Shown here piece after piece: positions 1-5,664 of a stretch of 6,130 nucleotides of DNA. The notes under the pieces were generated by a model that was not told the DNA's origin, did no database searches, and saw only the letters and a program-made list of their open reading frames with translations. The DNA is from Balneolales bacterium (lineage in GTDB: Bacteria > Bacteroidota > Rhodothermia > Balneolales > Natronogracilivirgulaceae). Within the stretch, counting starts at the first letter, position 1, and every line of letters begins with the position of its first letter. The DNA lies in contig SLQC01000072.1 of assembly GCA_007131625.1 (NCBI GenBank), positions 1-6,130 on the forward strand. Direction: 5' to 3'. A program made the translations under genes and the position numbers.

Positions 1-456
1 AGTTTTGTACCACTTTTTCAGGGAACGATCGCCGGCAAAATCAATCAAATAATTCCATCCACCGTAGACACTCTGACCCCATATGAGAGCCTGGGTAGCT
101 CTTTCGGCCGCCTTGTAATAATATTCTTCTCCTGTGATCTGATAAGCATCCAAAAAAGCATGTGCCATACTTACTGTACCCGGGGGCTGCACCCAAATCT
201 GAGTGTCGTAAGCCTCCATCTCACCCCACTGGCGTGAAAAGTCGGGCTTATATTGCCATAAATAACCGCCATTCGTACTCACTGTTTCAACCATATACGT
301 TGTAGCATCAAGCATTGCCTGTTCCGCTTCCGGTACAAGGGATTCCGTCTGGGCATTCACAGATGAAAAGGATACAGAAAATATCAGCAAAATGATTGCC
401 AGGATAACAGCAGGCTTATTGGATAAATCACCAATTTGTTGAAGATTGATTAACAT
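1..456 (-). CDS. Exported pectic acid lyase-like alpha/alpha-toroid protein, 3' part cut by window edge
   Basis: The first 152 codons of a gene that runs off the left edge. The start is the only ATG in the open frame (454-456), with an in-frame TGA about 70 bases upstream. Residues 15-33 are hydrophobic and end in VNA|Q, a good signal peptidase I site after residue 35, so the protein should be exported. The mature part shows GGYLWQY at 63-69, an aromatic stretch leading to QPPG at 90-93, a helix pair around 96-125, and GGWNYLIDF at 132-140. From memory these Gly-Gly-Trp and QPPG motifs are typical of helical-toroid proteins often annotated as pectate (pectic acid) lyase in planctomycete, verrucomicrobial and Bacteroidota genomes. 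The catalytic part is not visible, so the activity is inferred. It sits 464 bp downstream of the three-gene cluster behind palindromic sequences and may have its own promoter. Alternative: a non-catalytic prenyltransferase/squalene-cyclase-type toroid. Confidence 0.75.
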   Translation of the reverse strand, partial: MLINLQQIGDLSNKPAVILAIILLIFSVSFSSVNAQTESLVPEAEQAMLDATTYMVETVSTNGGYLWQYKPDFSRQWGEMEAYDTQIWVQPPGTVSMAHAFLDAYQITGEEYYYKAAERATQALIWGQSVYGGWNYLIDFAGDRSLKKWYKT

Positions 457-529
457 AATTTTAAGAAGATATTTGGGTGAGAAATAGTTGAAAGCGTGTT
501 CTATCTGGATATTGAAACTGAATTGTCAT

Positions 530-549
530 GGTTGAATAATTACTCAACC
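530..549. promoter_or_regulatory. 20-bp near-perfect palindrome, candidate operator
   Basis: GGTTGAATAATTACTCAACC has 9 of 10 pairs complementary, the one mismatch being the seventh pair (536/543). It is centred about 83 bp upstream of the start of the lyase-like gene at 456, a position suited to a dimeric transcription factor. Size and symmetry resemble LacI- or GntR-type operators, but no regulator is encoded in the window and no second copy was seen before the 5009 gene. The operator role is inferred. Confidence 0.35.
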
Positions 550-632
550 TTCGGAGACAAGAATAGAGAATAAAAAATCGATAACTTATTGTAAAACAAT
601 AAAATAAAAGAGATCAAGTCCTTTTGGTTTTT

Positions 633-646
633 GTACTTTAAAGTAC
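633..646. promoter_or_regulatory. 14-bp perfect palindrome GTACTTTAAAGTAC
   Basis: A perfect 14-bp palindrome in AT-rich intergenic DNA, about 185 bp upstream of the gene starting at 456. A TATAAT hexamer lies just to its right on the plus strand (657-662) with no convincing -35 box at 17 bp. It could be a protein-binding site or a chance AT-rich palindrome. Confidence 0.25.
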
Positions 647-725
647 GATAAACTAATATAATACAACCAGTTATAGTTTATTCTTATGGATGCCAATTTA
701 CAAAAATATACGATTAAAAACATCA

Positions 726-855
726 CCTGGCTAACGGCATGGACCAAACAATTTTGTCCGGGGGAAAATGCTACGCCAGGCTGGGATTAAAAAAAGCGAT
801 CCGGTGCAGCCACATTTTTTAACGCGGGTATCGTATGCTCGCAATGGCAAGCATA
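726..855. other. Cluster of nested and overlapping inverted repeats in a gene-free gap
   Basis: The 464-bp gap 457-920 has no convincing gene, but its second half is rich in inverted repeats. (1) 726-780: CCTGGC (726-731) pairs with GCCAGG (775-780), then TA with TA, GCAT (737-740) with ATGC (768-771), and GGAC (741-744) with GTCC (756-759), topped by AAA/TTT around a 3-base loop. (2) 779-811: GGCTG with CAGCC, and inside it GGAT with ATCC, with GGTG bulged on the 3' side. (3) 834-855: TATGCT with AGCATA. Helices 1 and 2 share bases 779-780, so they cannot both form completely. The region could be a small RNA, a terminator for the genes on either side, or a mobile-element remnant. It matches no RNA family I recognise. 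Confidence 0.35.
779..820 (+). terminator. Possible intrinsic terminator (hairpin plus T6), plus strand
   Basis: GGCTG/CAGCC and GGAT/ATCC form a bulged hairpin (779-811), followed after three bases by six T (815-820). No plus-strand gene precedes it, so it would end either an unannotated small RNA or readthrough transcription. The 726-780 hairpin read on the minus strand is followed by five T after five bases, so it could also act downstream of the ThuA-like gene. Confidence 0.25.
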
Positions 856-920
856 TCTATCAGCTCAGGGTCTTTATGAAAAGGTCAAGGGCGTAAGCGA
901 CAATACAAATCAAATGAGCA

Positions 921-1802
921 CTAATTTGTTGTTCGCTGAAGATCTTGTCCGGTAACCCATTCGATCGCATTAAACAATAATTGCCGGTAGTTTTCGGATT
1001 CAAAATCACCGGTGGGCCGGCCGGGAGAAACCGGGACAGGCATGGATGTATAAAAGGCGCGGCCATTTTCACCGTAAAAATTAGTCCAGGCAACAGGTTC
1101 GTAGAGGCCACTTCTTAAACCCTCTATATAAAGCAGAATCTCTGCGTTGGGTGACTTTTCATCAAGGTCGGGATTTTTATATATCTTACTATAACGGAGC
1201 CACGGTGTTATTCCATCAAGAACAGGATGCTCTTCCGCTCCCTCTGCAATCGTTATTTCGCCTGGTTCATCTCCACCATGACCGGAATAATTACCGCCGA
1301 GAATTGCGTTGTCAAATTCTGGAATATTTTGAAAAGCATGACTGGCGGTACGAAGTCCAACAACGGGTTTTTCAGCCTCAAAATGCTGATGAATGTAGGC
1401 TAATTGATCCTCTGGTACAGTTGTACGACGGCTAAACACAATCAGAAGATCCGCCTCGGCAAGCAACTCAATATCCGGCAAATCATCGCCACGGTCTTCG
1501 GCCCACGTTGCAGTTACCTTGATTCCCCTGAAGTCATTTTCCAATTCCTCCTTCAGTGCTTTCATATAAGGTTCGGAATGATATTCATTCGAGCCCGAAA
1601 TGAAATGAATATGGAGTGCATGGCTATCCTCATTAGTTCGGTTAGCAGGGTCAGTAGCTAATCCAGTATTAAAGCAACCAGAAACTCCATAAGTTAATAA
1701 AAAAGAGATAATTGCAGCCAAATGAAAATACTGGCCTACCGGTTTATTATGACTATTTATTACTATTGAATTGTTTATTTTTTGCTGTTCTGAATTATTC
1801 AT
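921..1802 (-). CDS. ThuA-like domain lipoprotein
   Basis: A 293-residue protein. After a polar 27-residue N-terminus comes a hydrophobic stretch (28-41) ending in the lipobox VSGC, which puts the lipidated cysteine at residue 43; no later start codon would keep a charged n-region. The mature domain fits the ThuA-like (trehalose-utilisation) class I glutamine-amidotransferase-like fold: a first strand with ISGSNEYHS (68-76), ADLLIVFSRRT (117-127), VVGLRTASHAF (147-157), EHPVLDGI (191-198), PVAW (236-239) and GRAFYTS (247-253). The nucleophile-elbow position reads RTASHAF without a cysteine, so, as known for ThuA-like proteins, amidotransferase chemistry is not expected. It is the last gene of the cluster, 69 bp after the Gfo/Idh/MocA gene, its usual kind of neighbour in sugar loci. 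Its biochemical role is unknown; modification or binding of an oxidised sugar is the common guess. Confidence 0.88.
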   Translation of the reverse strand: MNNSEQQKINNSIVINSHNKPVGQYFHLAAIISFLLTYGVSGCFNTGLATDPANRTNEDSHALHIHFISGSNEYHSEPYMKALKEELENDFRGIKVTATWAEDRGDDLPDIELLAEADLLIVFSRRTTVPEDQLAYIHQHFEAEKPVVGLRTASHAFQNIPEFDNAILGGNYSGHGGDEPGEITIAEGAEEHPVLDGITPWLRYSKIYKNPDLDEKSPNAEILLYIEGLRSGLYEPVAWTNFYGENGRAFYTSMPVPVSPGRPTGDFESENYRQLLFNAIEWVTGQDLQRTTN

Positions 1803-1871
1803 AGAATTATTCGTCGTTTATCGGGATATCTAAATTACTGTTTTATGGGTGAAACCTTCGACATTCTCAAA

Positions 1872-3206
1872 TCAAAGCGTATAGGGTTTCCGGTATTCAT
1901 AATGCAGAAGATTATTGCCTTCTAAACTGTTCGTAAATACTTCATTAACAGGATCCCACCTGAGCTTCTGGTCAGTCACAAGAGCAATGTTTGCAAGATG
2001 GGCCAGGCTGGTTGAACGATGACCTTCCTCAAGAGTACATAATGGTTTTCTACGGGATTTTATGCAGTCAAGAAAGTTCCTGATAAGATTCACGGTACCA
2101 TCGCTGCTGCCATCGATCAAGTGTTCATCACCCAAAGTAAAATCCTCTTCATCGGTGAGCTGTTCCCAGGTCTGAAACTGGCCGCTGGATGTGGGTCTTA
2201 TTCTGTATCCACCCTGACTTGCAAATAATGCAGCTTTTGTACCTCGCAATTCAACTTCCCCGGAATGAAAATACCTGCTGCTGCTAGCCTCCAAAATGGA
2301 GTATGTCATAATTGCACCAGAAGCAAATTCATACGTTACATGCATGGTATCCGGAATCGTCCTGTCATCATCTACAGCAAAATTCCCCCCATGTGCACTA
2401 ATTGCAATGGGTGCCTGTTCATTCATCATCCAACGAATTACGTCCATGTGATGGACACCCCAATTCCCCATCTGGCTGGAGTAGTCACTCCACCAGCGAA
2501 ACCTGTAAGGTGCAATATTCTGTTGATAAGGCCTATAGGCTCTTGGTCCTAACCATGCATCCCAATTTAGATTCTCCGGTGGTTTTTCAGGTCCAAATTT
2601 TCCAATGCCGTTAGGATACATATTATTAACGCGGCTTGCACGGGCAAAAGTAATTTTTCCAATTCTTCCGGCAGGCACTTCCCTGGCTAACTTCTGATAA
2701 GTGAAATTCCCCCGGCGATTTAGTCCCACAGCTGCTATCTGATTGCTGTTTTTTTCTGCATCAATCATCATTCTCCCCTCACGAATAGTTATAGTCAGGG
2801 GTTTTTCAACAAAAACATCCTTACCTGCTTGAATTGCATGGATCGTCTGCAAGCAATGCCAATGATCGGGAGTGGCAACGACAACGGCATGTATACTTTT
2901 ATCATCCAGCATTTCCCGGTAATCAGAATATCGTTCAGGATTATGGCCCTCCACATTACGCTTTAATCGGTCAGAATCCACATCACATAAAGCGGCAATC
3001 TCGCAATCGGGTTGCGTCATAAAACGATTCATAAGTCCGCCACCCCTTCCCAGACCAATAATACCCACACGTATTTTATCGTTCGATCCGGATGCCCGAT
3101 TATACATAGATGCTTTAACCCCAGGAACGCCCAGCGTTAATCCGGCTGTTGCCATACCTGTGGTTGCAATAAATTCTCGACGGCTTGTTTTTTTGTTTTG
3201 TGTCAT
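1872..3206 (-). CDS. Tat-exported Gfo/Idh/MocA-family oxidoreductase
   Basis: A 444-residue protein starting at ATG 3204-3206. The N-terminus carries a twin-arginine motif (SRREFI, 8-13) and a hydrophobic stretch (about 14-30), so it should be exported folded, with its cofactor, to the periplasm. A Rossmann nucleotide-binding domain follows: VGIIGLGRGGG (47-57), an acidic strand end CDVD (74-77), ATPDHWH (111-117) and the family hallmark EKPL (134-137), whose Lys is a key active-site residue in the family. The C-terminal alpha/beta domain includes WDAWLGP (215-221) and GNWGVHHMDVIRW (247-259), which supplies the conserved His and Asp. Members oxidise, reduce or epimerise sugars with NAD(P); the GH109 glycosidases are a branch of the same superfamily and cannot be excluded. 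It is the middle gene of the cluster, 48 bp after the barrel protein and 69 bp before ThuA, so the likely substrate is the sugar released by its neighbours. Confidence 0.93.
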   Translation of the reverse strand: MTQNKKTSRREFIATTGMATAGLTLGVPGVKASMYNRASGSNDKIRVGIIGLGRGGGLMNRFMTQPDCEIAALCDVDSDRLKRNVEGHNPERYSDYREMLDDKSIHAVVVATPDHWHCLQTIHAIQAGKDVFVEKPLTITIREGRMMIDAEKNSNQIAAVGLNRRGNFTYQKLAREVPAGRIGKITFARASRVNNMYPNGIGKFGPEKPPENLNWDAWLGPRAYRPYQQNIAPYRFRWWSDYSSQMGNWGVHHMDVIRWMMNEQAPIAISAHGGNFAVDDDRTIPDTMHVTYEFASGAIMTYSILEASSSRYFHSGEVELRGTKAALFASQGGYRIRPTSSGQFQTWEQLTDEEDFTLGDEHLIDGSSDGTVNLIRNFLDCIKSRRKPLCTLEEGHRSTSLAHLANIALVTDQKLRWDPVNEVFTNSLEGNNLLHYEYRKPYTL

Positions 3207-3230
3207 AATAGTAATATTTGGTTTTTAATT

Positions 3231-3255
3231 TTGACAGTTATACGTTGTTGACAGT
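3231..3255. repeat. Direct repeat TTGACAGT x2, 17-bp period
   Basis: TTGACAGT occurs at 3231-3238 and again at 3248-3255, filling most of the 48-bp gap between the barrel-protein gene and the oxidoreductase gene; the second copy touches the stop codon of the former. The 17-bp period is not a whole number of helical turns. It could be a binding site or chance. Confidence 0.3.
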
Positions 3256-5009
3256 CATTCCGGCCATATGACACGATGGTCATAGGTTCGTCCTTCACCA
3301 TCAAAACGGCCGTGAATATAGGAACTGCCGTTTGCATATAGAGGCATGGCCTCGGGTTCTCCACGCAGAACAGCGACCAGTGACAGGAGAGCAAACGGTT
3401 CTGAATCGTCGAACCGGACATGCGCGTGTTCATCACTCTGCACAAAGAATCCATTGTGGAATTTTAGTGCGAGAATGTTTTCCGCGATTCTTTTGGCCAT
3501 CTCCAGATAGACCGGCTCTTCGAGTGCCTGGTACAGCTCCAGAAATGAAAGTAGTGCTTCTGGTTCGGCATTGCGGGTTGCCAGGTTCAGATTCGGTGTA
3601 TCGCCGGGTGATTGACCGATCTCACCCAAATCATGTGCACGGGCTACGCCGCGGACGACAGGCCAGAGAGCCGCATCTTGTGTTGCCTTGTAACCGAGAC
3701 TGAAGGAGTATAGAAAACGCAAACCGGCAGTAATGTAATCCGGTTCCACGATCCGGCCGTCCGTTAATAAACGATTTATTGTGTTTGTTTCGGAGTTGTA
3801 GGCATCGCTTTCGGCAAATGCCAGTAACGCGGAATGAGCCCGATACATGAAGTTACTGCTGTGCTCTTCTCCAAGCAGTTCAGCCATCCGGATCTGAGCA
3901 ATGGGTACGTCAGCATAGATAACCACAGGCCATCCGGCTGTTGCCCAGAACCTGGTTGAAGTTGCGGCTGCACCATACTTGTCAAATGGTGGCCATTCAT
4001 ATCCCCGTGAGTCGTCGGTACCTGGATAATGCGTTGGTTCAAGATGATAATAGTAACTTCCCAATCCCGTTTGGGGGTTACGCGCCTTGTCCCACATCTT
4101 ACCCTTACGTTCTATCCACTTTAATGCTCCCTGTTCGTTATTGTACTTAACCAAATGTGCGGCGGCATACATTAAATCGTTGCTGGTATGAGCCATGGCT
4201 CCCACGCGTGGGATTTTCTGATGTGGCTCCGGATCAGAAAACGGGCGATCCCACAACTCATCAGGTACTCCATCTATCCAGACACCATGGCGACTGTGAT
4301 AAAATTTGTCGCTCCAGTCACGAATATGACTTTCCCAAAAGCCTCTGACCAGCTGCGTTGCGCTTTCCTTGTCCACCTCGAACATCAGATCATAATAAGG
4401 GAAATGCCGTTTAAGCTCATGGGAATTGGAATCAAAGCCATACACATCATTAAGAGTTTTCAAATCTAAAAAACGATGCCCTCCCCAGGGCAAGAGTCCG
4501 CTTTCGTATTGATGATGGTCAAATAAATAAGCGGTTGCGTCCACTGCCGCCTGCCTGTATTGGTTCTCTCCGGTAAGCCTGCTCAGGGCAACCAATGTAC
4601 GCATCAGATTCTGCTGGCTGGCAAAGTTGGAGATATAATACTCGTTCCCGTCGTGCCGCCAAATTGCGGGTTTGAACGTTTCGAGGTTAAGTCCGTCTGC
4701 AAAAAGCGGGGTGTTTTTTCCGCTCCACTGATCACGGCCTTGCTCCAGCACATTGTCGGCATGTTCGCGCACCGCCTGCAGGATTTCGTCTTCCAATTCC
4801 TGCGAATCTTGTAATTGCCCGCATGCTGTTGATACAACGTAAACCATACTGAAAATAAAAACCAGTATCAGGCCTCCCAGTCGATTTGCGACCGCCTCCC
4901 TGGAGGGCAGCCATTGCGTCAGCCATTGCGTCAAAAATCCCGTCGCTTTCCACTGGAAAGATGACGATTCTTCACACTGTAAACTCTGTTTGTTCCTTAT
5001 TTTATCCAT
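3255..5009 (-). CDS. Membrane-anchored alpha/alpha-barrel protein, candidate polysaccharide lyase or glycosidase
   Basis: 584 residues from ATG 5007-5009; the frame also allows a TTG start at 5030, directly after a TAG, giving 591. A polar 43-residue N-terminus precedes a hydrophobic segment (44-60) and STAC (Cys63), a weak lipobox, so it is exported and probably lipidated; an uncleaved anchor is possible. The rest is helical with many aromatics, in the style of (alpha/alpha)-barrel six-hairpin enzymes: PWGGHRF (174-180), HFPYYDLMFEVD (202-213), FWESHIRDWS (224-233), RHGVW (240-244), TSNDLMYAAAHL (275-286), RNPQTGLGSYYY (310-321) and a C-terminal block GRTYDHRVIWPE. I recognise this pattern from proteins annotated as pectate lyase-like or six-hairpin glycosidases, but cannot name a CAZy family. 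It is first in the probable operon and followed 48 bp later by the oxidoreductase, which suggests it releases the sugar that the later proteins handle. Confidence 0.82.
   Translation of the reverse strand: MDKIRNKQSLQCEESSSFQWKATGFLTQWLTQWLPSREAVANRLGGLILVFIFSMVYVVSTACGQLQDSQELEDEILQAVREHADNVLEQGRDQWSGKNTPLFADGLNLETFKPAIWRHDGNEYYISNFASQQNLMRTLVALSRLTGENQYRQAAVDATAYLFDHHQYESGLLPWGGHRFLDLKTLNDVYGFDSNSHELKRHFPYYDLMFEVDKESATQLVRGFWESHIRDWSDKFYHSRHGVWIDGVPDELWDRPFSDPEPHQKIPRVGAMAHTSNDLMYAAAHLVKYNNEQGALKWIERKGKMWDKARNPQTGLGSYYYHLEPTHYPGTDDSRGYEWPPFDKYGAAATSTRFWATAGWPVVIYADVPIAQIRMAELLGEEHSSNFMYRAHSALLAFAESDAYNSETNTINRLLTDGRIVEPDYITAGLRFLYSFSLGYKATQDAALWPVVRGVARAHDLGEIGQSPGDTPNLNLATRNAEPEALLSFLELYQALEEPVYLEMAKRIAENILALKFHNGFFVQSDEHAHVRFDDSEPFALLSLVAVLRGEPEAMPLYANGSSYIHGRFDGEGRTYDHRVIWPE
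4908..4931. repeat. Perfect 12-bp tandem duplication inside a coding sequence
   Basis: CAGCCATTGCGT is repeated exactly twice, followed by two more matching bases (4932-4933). It is in frame in the barrel-protein gene and encodes LTQWLTQW (residues 26-33), in the N-terminal region ahead of the hydrophobic export signal. This is a typical replication-slippage product; as it adds four codons it does not disrupt the gene. Confidence 0.9.
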
Positions 5010-5160
5010 ATCTATTTGTTCATTTATCAATAACTATATAATGGAACGCTTTGAGAAACCGACTTTCAGTCTCCCGTGATTTTTTTGACACCAGCTATTT
5101 TTTCTTATTGTGAAATTGTTATAGATAATATCTTCCCGATAAAACTCTGAAATGAGCTTT
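5010..5160. other. Leader region of the three-gene cluster
   Basis: AT-rich DNA between the transposase relic and the first cluster gene; it must hold the promoter unless transcription comes from further right. On the minus strand TATAGT (5034-5039) could be a -10 box, but no good -35 or Bacteroidota-type TTTG element is seen at the right spacing. No operator-like palindrome and no match to the 530-549 site were found. Confidence 0.3.
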
Positions 5161-5418
5161 TTAGCAAGGTTTCTTAGCCAATTTCTCTTGTTTTGCCTTT
5201 GAAAGCGGCCGATTCGATGATTCTATGATCGCCGCATCTACCATAGTGTTCTTTAAAAAAATAATACCGTGAGCTTCAAGCTGATCGTTTATTCCTTCAA
5301 AGACCTTTTGCTCTAGTGTATTTTCGATAAGAGCCTCTTTAAAACGCCAGAACGTGGTAAAGTTTGGAATTCCCTGATCCAGACTAATCCTGGTAGAGCG
5401 TTGGAAACTTAAGCGATC
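5161..5418 (-). pseudogene. IS5-family transposase relic (N-terminal part)
   Basis: An open frame of 85 codons with no proper start, ending in TAA at 5161-5163. It reads from LSFQRSTRISLDQGIPNF through TTFWRFKEAL and LEAHGII to TMVDAAIIESSNRPLSK. This follows the IS5-family (DDE) transposase pattern: FxRFxGLSLxxxIPDxTTxxRFR, then QLExxGLIxKxGxxVDATIIEA, where the Asp of VDA is the first catalytic acid of the DDE triad. The usual length is over 300 residues; everything after this first Asp region is lost, the N-terminal helices are missing, and RFxG has become RSTR. It cannot be active. The frame beyond 5161 shows no further transposase match. It abuts the istB relic, and no terminal inverted repeats were found. 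Confidence 0.75.
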
Positions 5419-5429
5419 AATCTTCTTCA

Positions 5430-5655
5430 GCCATGGAGATCTTCCTAAAGCTCCATAAGATCCAGTCAGTGTTGCTGGCCCAGAGAAGTCATTCCGAAAT
5501 CTTCGAGTATGAGAAGGTCGGTTTTGGCCTGGAAGCAGCCGGATCAGGTATTGTCAATACAGATCCATGTCCTGCAGTTTGGATCGCAGTTAATAATAAA
5601 CTCCGGGTAGCTGCTTTTCCTGCAGCCACCCAGAGGATATTATTACACAGCAATC
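5430..5655 (-). pseudogene. istB: IS21-family istB-like ATPase relic with stops and an internal deletion
   Basis: Read on the minus strand from 5519, the frame gives DLLILEDFGMTSLGQQH, stop, LDLMEL, stop, EDLHG, stop. This is the Walker B region of the IS21 helper ATPase IstB (typical DLLILDDFGLxPL...LLEIIEDRHGRRST), with three in-frame stops at 5466-5468, 5445-5447 and 5427-5429. In the same frame 37 codons upstream, 5613-5630 reads GGCRKS, which looks like a decayed Walker A (GxxGCGKS). IstB normally has roughly 60 residues between these motifs, so about 25-30 codons seem deleted. The Walker B part is firm, the Walker A part tentative. Neither the transposase istA nor terminal repeats are visible. 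The plus-strand open frame across this stretch is a by-product and not a gene. Confidence 0.7.
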
Positions 5656-5664
5656 ATGTAATCC

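Noticed and set aside
726..780. Integron attC site, suggested by GGCTAAC and the imperfect hairpin
   Set aside because: The left core does not fit RYYYAAC and there is no GTTRRRY core at the right end; no integrase or cassette genes are present.
700..860. tRNA or known riboswitch in the structured gap
   Set aside because: No T-loop consensus (GGTTCRA), no acceptor pairing with cloverleaf spacing, and no recognised riboswitch core on either strand.
860..1111. 83-residue minus-strand open frame with a hydrophobic end
   Set aside because: It is in another frame of the well-supported ThuA-like gene and runs past its stop into spacer; no motif or start signal.
3332..3703. 123-residue plus-strand open frame
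   Set aside because: It lies fully inside the barrel-protein gene on the opposite strand and has an Arg/His-rich composition typical of shadow frames.
3255..5030. TTG start at 5030 for the barrel protein
   Set aside because: An ATG only seven codons later (5009) is the simpler start; neither has a clear ribosome-binding site, so TTG remains possible.
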